From an uncultured Prevotella sp. (GTDB lineage Bacteria; Bacteroidota; Bacteroidia; Bacteroidales; Bacteroidaceae), in the NCBI GenBank assembly GCA_934230965.1, contig CAKQFW010000109.1, positions 1 to 7,007 of the forward strand: a stretch of 7,007 bases of DNA, in the 5' to 3' direction. The position numbers were made by a program, and so were the translations under genes. The notes under the pieces were generated by a model. The model saw only the letters and a list, made by a program, of their open reading frames with translations. It did not search any database and had not been told where the DNA came from. This document shows positions 1 to 5,085 of this stretch, in pieces (position 1 is the first letter of the stretch; the number at the start of each line of letters is the position of its first letter).

Positions 1-305
1 TCCAAAACTTTGTCTATGTGCTGATTGATGGTATCAACCTTTTTGCTGATAGTAGTCACAGCACCACCTAATTTGGATACTGCACGCTAATACTGCTGAA
101 TGGTAGATTCCAGTTCAAGTTTGGCATTGATGACAGCGGTGGTTGCTTTGTCAATGGCAGAGCTTAACTGTTTCAATTCAGGGAGTATATTAACAATATC
201 CAGCTCAACTTGTTGAGTTTCAACCTCCTGTTCGATGTCGTTTACAATATCATCGAAATCAGGCTTTTCTTCTCCGTCTGTTTTATATTTGTTTATCTGT
301 GTAAG
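1..305 (-). pseudogene. Eroded coiled-coil-like reading frame, partial at window edge
   Basis: Reading the minus strand from 305 downwards gives 72 sense codons with an acidic, heptad-friendly composition (for example DFDDIVNDIEQEVETQQVEL and LKQLSSAIDKATTAVINAKL). A TAG at 87-89 follows, then the same frame continues to the window edge with similar character (KLGGAVTTISKKVDTINQHI). The frame is preceded by a TAG at 306-308 and has no ATG. Protein-like composition on both sides of a single stop suggests a decayed gene, or one broken by point mutation, whose 3' end lies outside the window. Alternating hydrophobic and charged residues suggest an alpha-helical coiled coil, as in small accessory proteins of plasmids and conjugative elements, but I do not recognise the family. 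It could also be a chance open frame. Confidence that it derives from a real gene is moderate. Confidence 0.45.
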
Positions 306-370
306 CTATATTGCTGTAACTTTGCTTTAGATATTTTACATTTGATTTGTATTACTGCACCACGAAATAT

Positions 371-514
371 AGAATAATTCCTGTTTTTAGGGTGTGAAAA
401 CTCGGAAAAATTCCTGTTTTGTGTATATGAAAACTCGGAATAATTCCTGTTTTTGGGTGCTAAAACTCGGAATAATTCCTGTTTTTAAGGCGTAAAAACT
501 CGGAATAATTCCTG
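371..514. repeat. 33-base tandem repeat array with dyad core, about 4.4 units
   Basis: Five cores start at 371, 404, 437, 469 and 502, giving periods of 33, 33, 32 and 33 bases. The core GGAATAATTCCTG is exact in the last three copies; the first begins AGAAT and the second has GGAAAAATTCC. Each core contains the dyad GGAAT-A-ATTCC, flanked by CTC and an A run on the left and TG plus a T run on the right, so each unit can fold into a small hairpin of AAAA...GGAAT/ATTCC...TTTT. The 8-10 bases between the T run and A run vary between copies. Units are contiguous with no unique spacers, so this is not a CRISPR array. Because 33 is a multiple of three, the minus strand reads as a repeating GIIPSF/FRVF peptide, probably incidental. 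Function is unknown. Confidence 0.85.
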
Positions 515-593
515 AAAAGTTCTTTTGATGGAAGATTTTTTGTATTTTGTATAAGATAGGCTGCACCTTGGTACAGAACAAGGTATAACCTAT

Positions 594-674
594 ATGCCTA
601 TCTATTATGTAATGTTCTATAAGAACGAACCTGTTTCAGATAGTGATTGTATCATACCTGAAGTGATGCAATAG
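594..674 (+). CDS. Possible 26-residue small ORF, unknown function
   Basis: An ATG at 594 opens a frame of 26 codons ending in TAG at 672-674, beginning MPIYYVMFYKNEPVSDSD. The frame is also open upstream to codon 555, just after a TAA at 552-554, so it could instead be the tail of a degraded longer gene. The composition looks protein-like, with an aromatic hydrophobic first half and an acidic second half. A strong hairpin with a T-rich tail (708-752) lies about 34 bases after the stop, which fits the end of a plus-strand transcript. There is no recognisable ribosome site, although many Bacteroidetes genes lack one, and I cannot identify a promoter with standard spacing. It may be a remnant or chance ORF; confidence is low. 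Confidence 0.25.
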   Translation: MPIYYVMFYKNEPVSDSDCIIPEVMQ

Positions 675-707
675 TTGTTTAGTAATAAGTAAAATATAAT
701 AAAAAGA

Positions 708-752
708 AACGAGCCAAAGGTTGGTAAATATACCAAGCACCTTTGGCTCGTT
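708..752 (-). terminator. Long bidirectional hairpin terminator downstream of fabI
   Basis: A perfect 13-base stem pairs AACGAGCCAAAGG (708-720) with CCTTTGGCTCGTT (740-752). Inside it, TTGGTA (721-726) pairs with TACCAA (731-736) around an AATA loop, leaving only GCA (737-739) bulged. Read on the minus strand, the stem is followed by a T-rich tract (complement of 691-707). It lies 79 bases past the fabI stop, making it the likely fabI terminator. On the plus strand the stem runs into TTTTATATTA, so it should also stop transcription arriving from the left. Confidence 0.85.
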
Positions 753-831
753 TTATATTAATATCTATTTCTCATGTTTTGGCTTGCTGACAGCTTTTGT
801 CTTGGCAAGCGGTATTGCCGAGAGATATGTA

Positions 832-1692
832 TTATCCGTAGATAATCTTTCCGTTCTCGTCGCGATTCTCGTCGATGAACGATTTGTTATATTGAGTCAT
901 GCCGCGCAATGACATACCCATGTTTGAGAAGCCGCCATCGTGGAATAGTGTCTGCATGGTAACCTTGCGGGTGAGGTCAGAGAACATCACCACGCAGTAG
1001 TCGGCGCACTCGTCGGCTGAGGCGTTGCCTAAGGGCGACATGCGATCAGAGAAGTCGTAAAGGCCATCGAAGCCCTTGATGCCGCTACCGGCAGTGGTGA
1101 ATGTGGGCGACTGAGAGATAGTGTTGATGCGCACGCCTTTCTCACGACCGTAGATGTAGCCGAAGCTGCGGGCGATAGACTCGAGCAACGACTTGGCATC
1201 GGCCATGTCGTTATAGCCGAAGAAGGTGCGGTGTGAGGCTACATAGGTAAGGGCCAACACTGAGGCACCCTCGCTGAGGGCATCGAGTTTCTTGGCTACC
1301 TGCAACATTTTGTGGAACGAGATGGCCGAGATGTCGAGCGTCTTATCTAAGAAGCCGTAGTCGAGGTCATCGTAAGTGCGTTTCTTGCGCATATTTACGC
1401 TCATGGCACATGAGTGTAGTACGAAATCGATTTTGCCGCCCAGTGCTTCCTGAGCCTGTATAAACAAGTTGTTAAGATCGTCAACCGATGTTGCGTCAGC
1501 GGGAATAATGGTGGCATTGGTTTTCTTTGCCAACTCGTCAATGGTTCCCATGCGGCAAGCTACAGCTGTGTTTGTTAACACAATCTGAGCGCCTTCTTCT
1601 ACGGCACGTTCTGCTACTTTCCACGCAATAGATGCGTCGTTCAATGCGCCGAAGATGATACCGCGCTTTCCTTTCAATAAATTAAAAGACAT
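832..1692 (-). CDS. fabI: Enoyl-[acyl-carrier-protein] reductase, FabI type
   Basis: This 286-residue cytoplasmic enzyme should catalyse the last step of each fatty acid elongation cycle, NAD(P)H-dependent reduction of trans-2-enoyl-ACP. It is a short-chain dehydrogenase fold protein. The N-terminal nucleotide loop reads GALNDASIAW (15-24), matching the FabI variant of the glycine-rich loop. The active site follows the FabI order: Tyr150, then Tyr160 and Lys167 in YNDMADAK, with the two tyrosines 10 apart as in the E. coli enzyme (Tyr146, Tyr156, Lys163). Length is somewhat above the E. coli 262 residues because of a C-terminal extension, as is usual in Bacteroidetes. The ATG at 1692 is chosen because the family begins close to the first beta strand (LLKGKRGIIFG). 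The open frame extends upstream to 1755, but that part overlaps the promoter. fabI is monocistronic, with its own promoter at 1725-1755 and a hairpin terminator at 708-752. Confidence 0.95.
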   Translation of the reverse strand: MSFNLLKGKRGIIFGALNDASIAWKVAERAVEEGAQIVLTNTAVACRMGTIDELAKKTNATIIPADATSVDDLNNLFIQAQEALGGKIDFVLHSCAMSVNMRKKRTYDDLDYGFLDKTLDISAISFHKMLQVAKKLDALSEGASVLALTYVASHRTFFGYNDMADAKSLLESIARSFGYIYGREKGVRINTISQSPTFTTAGSGIKGFDGLYDFSDRMSPLGNASADECADYCVVMFSDLTRKVTMQTLFHDGGFSNMGMSLRGMTQYNKSFIDENRDENGKIIYG

Positions 1693-1724
1693 AAATATTT
1701 TCTTTCTAATGTAAAAATTCGGTG

Positions 1725-1755
1725 CAAAGGTACATAATTTTTGCACACTTACCAA
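1725..1755 (-). promoter_or_regulatory. fabI promoter, Bacteroidetes -33/-7 type
   Basis: On the minus strand TTGG (1752-1755) is followed, after 19 bases, by TACCTTTG (1725-1732), a full match to the TAnnTTTG -7 element of the Bacteroidetes primary sigma factor. Transcription should begin near 1719-1720, giving fabI a leader of about 28 bases that is A/T-rich and lacks a Shine-Dalgarno site. Confidence 0.8.
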
Positions 1756-1772
1756 TGAAAATGTGCAAAAAT
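1737..1772. promoter_or_regulatory. Perfect 11-base inverted repeat over the fabI -33 box (candidate operator)
   Basis: ATTTTTGCACA (1737-1747) is the exact reverse complement of TGTGCAAAAAT (1762-1772), with a 14-base spacer (1748-1761) that contains the -33 element. Arm centres are 25 bases apart, which places both arms on roughly similar faces of the helix. The position fits a dimeric regulator that would block or recruit RNA polymerase at fabI. There is no T tract adjoining the hairpin, so a terminator is unlikely. No regulator gene lies nearby. Confidence 0.5.
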
Positions 1773-1850
1773 GTTTCCTTTTAAGCTCTTTCTTGATTTA
1801 GACCACCCTTGTTTGGGCGCCTGTTGTATTGGCATTGTAATATAAAAAAT

Positions 1851-1893
1851 TCCCCTTGACAGTTTATTATATAAGGTATAACTGTCAAGGGGA
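1851..1893 (-). terminator. Hairpin terminator after the FHA gene
   Basis: A perfect 14-base stem pairs TCCCCTTGACAGTT (1851-1864) with AACTGTCAAGGGGA (1880-1893) around a 15-base loop. On the minus strand it is followed by ATTTTTTATA, the T tract of an intrinsic terminator. It sits 26 bases past the stop of the FHA gene and separates that transcript from fabI. Confidence 0.9.
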
Positions 1894-1919
1894 GGGAAGT
1901 GTATTGTTGATAATATTTA

Positions 1920-2456
1920 CTATTCGTCTTCTTCTTTTCCTGCTTCGCGCAAGATGATGCTGGTGGCCCCGAGGGTGAATAGTGTGCCATGATGTATGAT
2001 GCGACGCTCGCGGTCGCCAAGAATTTCGTTGTCAACAAATGTGCCTGTATAGCTGGGACCGTCACGTAGTGTGTATTTCAGCCCGCCCTTCTTGTCACGA
2101 CTTACATTGATAACGCAGTGGTGCATATCAATGCTGGGATCGTTGGTCTCAATGGGGCACGTTACACCGCTACCTTTCATGTATCGGCCAATGCTGTTGT
2201 CGCCCATACGTAGTGGGATGATTTGCTTGTAGTGGAACACGTTTTCAATGACAACGATGCTGCCACACTGCTTGTCTTCGGCTACATCTTCGGGGTTTTC
2301 TTCTTTCTGTCTGTCGCGTAGTTTCGACACGCCTATGCGTATGCCAAACTGTTTTCCGCATTGCGGACATTCAAATACCAGCGATTGTCCGCTGGTATAT
2401 TTTGTTTCGTCGAAAGTGATAAAGTTGTCACATTTGGGGCAACGTACTCTTTTCAT
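1920..2456 (-). CDS. Zinc-ribbon plus FHA domain protein
   Basis: A 178-residue soluble protein with two parts. The N terminus is a four-cysteine zinc ribbon: Cys6 and Cys9 in CPKC, Cys30 and Cys33 in CPQC, followed by GKQFGIR, close to the short MJ0042-type ribbon. Residues from about 66 to 172 look like a forkhead-associated domain, which binds phosphothreonine peptides in known members. The hallmark Gly90-Arg91 (SIGRYMKGS), a Ser108-x3-His112 segment (DPSIDMHHCVI), Asn143 (FVDNEIL) and the closing turn HHGTLFTLG are visible. A charged linker (about 46-64) joins the two parts and the tail is acidic (GKEEDE). No signal peptide or membrane helix is seen, so it is probably cytoplasmic. It follows the HU/SPOR gene by 53 bases with no promoter match between them, so the pair is likely co-transcribed. 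The phosphorylated partner is unknown and no Ser/Thr kinase is present in the window. Confidence 0.85.
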   Translation of the reverse strand: MKRVRCPKCDNFITFDETKYTSGQSLVFECPQCGKQFGIRIGVSKLRDRQKEENPEDVAEDKQCGSIVVIENVFHYKQIIPLRMGDNSIGRYMKGSGVTCPIETNDPSIDMHHCVINVSRDKKGGLKYTLRDGPSYTGTFVDNEILGDRERRIIHHGTLFTLGATSIILREAGKEEDE

Positions 2457-2509
2457 GTTGTTGTTTCCGTATAATTTTTACGTTGTGCGGGAAATGATAA
2501 ATGCTATAA

Positions 2510-3538
2510 TTAGTTTGTGGCAGTGAGGTTCATAATCCAACTGTTGCTCAGCTCCTCATTCTTATTAAGGTGTTGCAACATTTTATGGGCATCGGTATAT
2601 GATGCATACTTGCCATAAACCACCTTGGTGTAGCCAAAGCCAATCAGCACTTCGGCATCGGTAAGGCCCTCGGCATGTAGCTTCTTAACCCATTGCTCGG
2701 CACCAGCTTTGCTCACGCGGCTAGCTAACACAACCGTATAGGTGGGCGTTGTGGCTTCTTTTGCTTTGTCGGGTGCTGTCAATGTTGCCTCTGATTCAGC
2801 CGTTTTGGGGCATACCTCTAACGATTGTGGTTCGCCAGTGGTGATGTCTTTAGGCATAATTTTGGTGAGCAATGTGGTGTTAACCTCTGCATTGGCAAGG
2901 TTTGTGGCCTTGTTGTTGGTGGGCTTGGGCATGAGGATGACCGCAATAAGAATGATGCACACGGCAGCAATGTCGCGCAACAGCCACAGGGGAGCGGTGC
3001 GTTTTGATGCTTCTTCTATCGAAACAACCTTTCCAGCATCGTTGGCTGCAACTTCTGTTGGTGTGTCGCAAACAGGAAGCGATACCACCTTGGTAGATGG
3101 TGTAACTTCGGCTTCTGTCGTTGTCTTCGCCATCTCAAAGGTGCTCAGCCCGTAAAGATTAGGGGTGAGTATGCCTGCCTCGCACGGTGTAAACTCATAT
3201 TTGCCTTCACGATTAAGCACAAGTGTGCCTAATCCGCTCATCTCATATTCGCCTTCAGTGTCTAATATATGTTTTAGCTCGTTTACATCTTCTTCTATCC
3301 GTGTTAGTGCTTCAGGATAGCTGATGTCATAAACCTCAATGAACGACTGCACGAGCAACGAGTCGTTCATAGTAAGTTGTGGGTTGAAGCCAAGCGTGCG
3401 GTGGGGTGGGTAGAACAAATGCGACTCGGCATCGTACCGTGCTTCCATGTGGTGGGCCATAAACCCACCAAAGCTCGGAACAATGACACAATCATTGCTC
3501 AGCAACAACTTTGTTATATGTCTTTCAAAATCTATCAC
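2510..3538 (-). CDS. HU-like (CCDC81-type) / SPOR domain single-pass membrane protein
   Basis: Predicted 342 residues starting at a GTG. Residues 1-125 form the HU-like domain common in Bacteroidetes, with the signature IDFERHITKLLLSNDCVIVP and SFGGF. A low-complexity linker follows, then one membrane helix at about 182-203 (LWLLRDIAAVCIILIAVILM). A Thr/Ala/Lys-rich stretch leads to a SPOR domain at about 266-326 (TYTVVLASRVSKAGAEQWV; VVYGKYASYTDAHKML). SPOR domains of known proteins bind denuded peptidoglycan glycan strands, so the expected topology is a cytoplasmic HU-like domain and a periplasmic SPOR domain. The open frame extends upstream to an ATG at 3658, but those 40 codons lie over the promoter and look unlike the family. 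GTG at 3536-3538 puts the start just before the conserved IDFERH. The ATG one base upstream is out of frame and stops at once. The exact role in the cell is not established. Confidence 0.88.
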   Translation of the reverse strand: MIDFERHITKLLLSNDCVIVPSFGGFMAHHMEARYDAESHLFYPPHRTLGFNPQLTMNDSLLVQSFIEVYDISYPEALTRIEEDVNELKHILDTEGEYEMSGLGTLVLNREGKYEFTPCEAGILTPNLYGLSTFEMAKTTTEAEVTPSTKVVSLPVCDTPTEVAANDAGKVVSIEEASKRTAPLWLLRDIAAVCIILIAVILMPKPTNNKATNLANAEVNTTLLTKIMPKDITTGEPQSLEVCPKTAESEATLTAPDKAKEATTPTYTVVLASRVSKAGAEQWVKKLHAEGLTDAEVLIGFGYTKVVYGKYASYTDAHKMLQHLNKNEELSNSWIMNLTATN

Positions 3539-3543
3539 ATTTG

Positions 3544-3573
3544 CAAAGATACGAAAAAGGTTTGTACTGGCAA
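3544..3573 (-). promoter_or_regulatory. Promoter of the HU/SPOR-FHA transcript
   Basis: On the minus strand TTG (3571-3573), a 19-base spacer and TATCTTTG (3544-3551) match the Bacteroidetes consensus. With the usual start 5-6 bases past the -7 box, transcription would begin near 3538-3540, at or one to two bases from the GTG start codon. This predicts a leaderless or nearly leaderless message. Confidence 0.8.
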
Positions 3574-3623
3574 TTATTTTCTTGCTATTTTTTAATAAGG
3601 TCTGTGAAAAAACGACTATTGTT

Positions 3624-3653
3624 TTGCCGTTCGGCATATTTGTTTTATCTTTG
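3624..3653 (+). promoter_or_regulatory. ugd promoter, Bacteroidetes -33/-7 type
   Basis: TTG (3624-3626, within TTTTG) is followed after exactly 19 bases by TATCTTTG (3646-3653). Transcription should begin near 3658-3659. The promoter is back to back with that of the HU/SPOR gene, the two -33 boxes being about 50 bases apart. The spacer holds GCCGTTCGGC (3626-3635), a short dyad that may be incidental. Confidence 0.8.
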
Positions 3654-3657
3654 CACA

Positions 3658-3754
3658 TAGGTTATTGGTGCTGCACCATGCTTTAAGGGGTGTGTTGCTG
3701 CTATGGCATGAAAGCCTGAAAGGGCCTAAACAACTAAAGAAATTGTAAGAAAAT
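3658..3754 (+). promoter_or_regulatory. ugd 5' leader, about 95 bases
   Basis: The stretch between the predicted start site and the ugd ATG is longer than needed for translation. It contains a small perfect hairpin GGTGC-T-GCACC (3668-3678) and two minimal start-stop pairs (ATG CTT TAA at 3679-3687 and ATG GCA TGA). The last 20 bases before the ATG are A-rich with no clear Shine-Dalgarno sequence, as usual for Bacteroidetes. I do not recognise a known riboswitch. Confidence 0.4.
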
Positions 3755-5071
3755 ATGAATATAGCAATAGTCGGAACTGGTTATGTAGGCTTGGTAACAG
3801 GAGCCTGTTTTGCCGACACAGGTGTTAATGTTACTTGTGTAGATGTCGACGAGAAAAAAATAGCCGAGCTTAAGCAAGGTAAGATGCCTATTTATGAGCC
3901 AGGCCTTGACGAGTTGGTGACGAAAAATTATGCTGCAGGTCGTTTGCATTTCACCACTTCGCTTGAAGAGGTGCTCAACGAGCAAGACATTATCTTCTCG
4001 GCAGTGGGTACACCTCCCGATGAAGATGGTTCGGCCGACTTGAAGTATGTCTTGCAGGTGGCTCGCACCATTGGTCGCAACCTCAACAAGTATGTTGTGG
4101 TGGTAACCAAGAGCACGGTGCCCGTAGGCACAGCTGTAAAGATACGCGATGTTATCAATGAAGAACTGGAAAAACGCGGCGTGCAGATAGACTTTGATGT
4201 GGCCAGCAACCCCGAATTTTTGAAAGAGGGTAGCGCTATTAAGGACTTTATGAGCCCAGACCGTGTGGTAGTGGGTGTAGATAGCGAGCGCGCCAAACGG
4301 TTGCTTACACGATTGTATAAGCCTTTCCTTTTGGTTAATTTCCGCGTTATATTTATGGATATCCCCAGCGCTGAGATGACGAAGTATGCCGCCAACTCGA
4401 TGTTGGCCACCCGCATTTCGTTTATGAACGATATTGCCAATTTGTGCGAAAAGGTTGGGGCCGATGTTAATATGGTGCGCGATGGTATAGGTAGCGATGC
4501 TCGCATAGGCCGTAGGTTCCTGTATGCAGGTTGCGGTTATGGCGGTTCATGCTTCCCCAAAGATGTAAAAGCCCTTGTGAAAACTGCCGATGACAATGGC
4601 TATAGCATGGAGGTGCTAAAAGCCGTAGAACGTGTGAACGAACGCCAAAAGGCGTTGCTGTTCACTAAGTTGCAGAAAGCCTTTGGCACAACGCCTCTTA
4701 GCGGACATACTGTAACCCTATGGGGCTTAGCTTTTAAACCCGAGACCGATGATATGCGCGAATCTACTGCCCTCGTCATGATACATTTGCTTAGCGAGGC
4801 TGGTTGCAAGATACGTGTGTACGACCCCATTGCCATGGACGAATGTAAGCGTCGTGTGGGTGATGCAGTAACCTATTGTCGTGATATGTATGACGCGGTT
4901 GAAGGTTCTGAAGCCCTGTTGTTGCTTACCGAATGGAAACAGTTTCGCTTGCCCGACTGGCAAAAGGTGAAAGACCGAATGAAACGCCCCTTGATGATAG
5001 ATGGTAGAAACATTTTTGATGCCCAAGAGATGACGGATATGGGCTTCGACTATCATTGTATAGGACGTTAA
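3755..5071 (+). CDS. ugd: UDP-glucose 6-dehydrogenase
   Basis: A full-length 438-residue member of the UDP-glucose/GDP-mannose dehydrogenase family. It should oxidise UDP-glucose to UDP-glucuronate with two NAD+ in the cytoplasm, supplying uronic acid for capsule, exopolysaccharide or glycan synthesis. The Rossmann loop is GTGYVGLVTG (7-16). The acceptor-site segment STVPVGT lies at 120-126 and NPEFLKEGSA at 152-161, with Glu154. Lys210 and Asn214 occur in EMTKYAANS. The catalytic Cys266 is in CGYGGSCFPKD, with Asp270. The C-terminal UDP-binding domain carries WGLAFKPETDDMRES, also standard. Nothing essential is missing. UDP-glucose is preferred over UDP-ManNAc or GDP-mannose as substrate because of the GSCFPKD context and overall match, but this is by recognition only. 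It is the first gene of a plus-strand operon; the lipoprotein gene starts 14 bases after its TAA. Confidence 0.95.
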   Translation: MNIAIVGTGYVGLVTGACFADTGVNVTCVDVDEKKIAELKQGKMPIYEPGLDELVTKNYAAGRLHFTTSLEEVLNEQDIIFSAVGTPPDEDGSADLKYVLQVARTIGRNLNKYVVVVTKSTVPVGTAVKIRDVINEELEKRGVQIDFDVASNPEFLKEGSAIKDFMSPDRVVVGVDSERAKRLLTRLYKPFLLVNFRVIFMDIPSAEMTKYAANSMLATRISFMNDIANLCEKVGADVNMVRDGIGSDARIGRRFLYAGCGYGGSCFPKDVKALVKTADDNGYSMEVLKAVERVNERQKALLFTKLQKAFGTTPLSGHTVTLWGLAFKPETDDMRESTALVMIHLLSEAGCKIRVYDPIAMDECKRRVGDAVTYCRDMYDAVEGSEALLLLTEWKQFRLPDWQKVKDRMKRPLMIDGRNIFDAQEMTDMGFDYHCIGR

Positions 5072-5085
5072 ATAATTATTTGCTA

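Larger units (their letters stand above)
306..831. other. Gene-poor AT-rich intergenic stretch
   Basis: This interval lies between the eroded minus-strand frame and the fabI stop. It contains the 33-base repeat array, a possible 26-codon ORF and a long hairpin terminator, each listed separately. A short inverted repeat, ACCTTG (565-570) with CAAGGT (579-584) around an 8-base loop, sits just upstream of the small ORF. I see no RNA gene, convincing promoter or long coding frame in the rest. The 64-codon minus-strand frame at 387-581 is built largely from the repeats and is not called as a gene. Confidence 0.6.

Noticed and set aside
288..324. Plus-strand promoter TTTG (288-291) to TAACTTTG (317-324)
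   Set aside because: The -7 box matches, but the gap to the nearest TTTG is 25 bases rather than the 19-21 seen at the three good promoters here.
371..514. CRISPR array
   Set aside because: Units are directly contiguous at 33 bases, only 8-10 bases vary between cores, there are no spacers of 25-40 bases, and no cas gene is nearby.
387..581. 64-codon minus-strand ORF over the repeat array as a protein-coding gene
   Set aside because: Two thirds of it is translated tandem repeat, there is no supporting promoter, and no recognisable domain; kept only as a low-interest observation.
565..584. ACCTTG/CAAGGT hairpin as a terminator or attachment site
   Set aside because: Only a 6-base stem with an 8-base loop and no T tract; no matching direct repeat elsewhere in the window.
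1693..1755. Upstream extension of fabI to the ATG at 1755
   Set aside because: The extra 21 codons overlap the promoter and inverted repeat and would add a non-family N terminus.
1737..1772. Inverted repeat upstream of fabI as a terminator
   Set aside because: The stem is AT-rich, lacks an adjoining downstream T tract, and the preceding transcript already ends at the hairpin at 1851-1893.
2742..3155. 137-codon plus-strand ORF within the HU/SPOR gene, and other long antisense frames over ugd and fabI
   Set aside because: They are antisense shadows of well-supported genes with no domain, promoter or terminator of their own.
3539..3658. Upstream extension of the HU/SPOR protein by 40 codons
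   Set aside because: The segment covers the gene's own promoter and does not resemble the family, which starts just before IDFERH.
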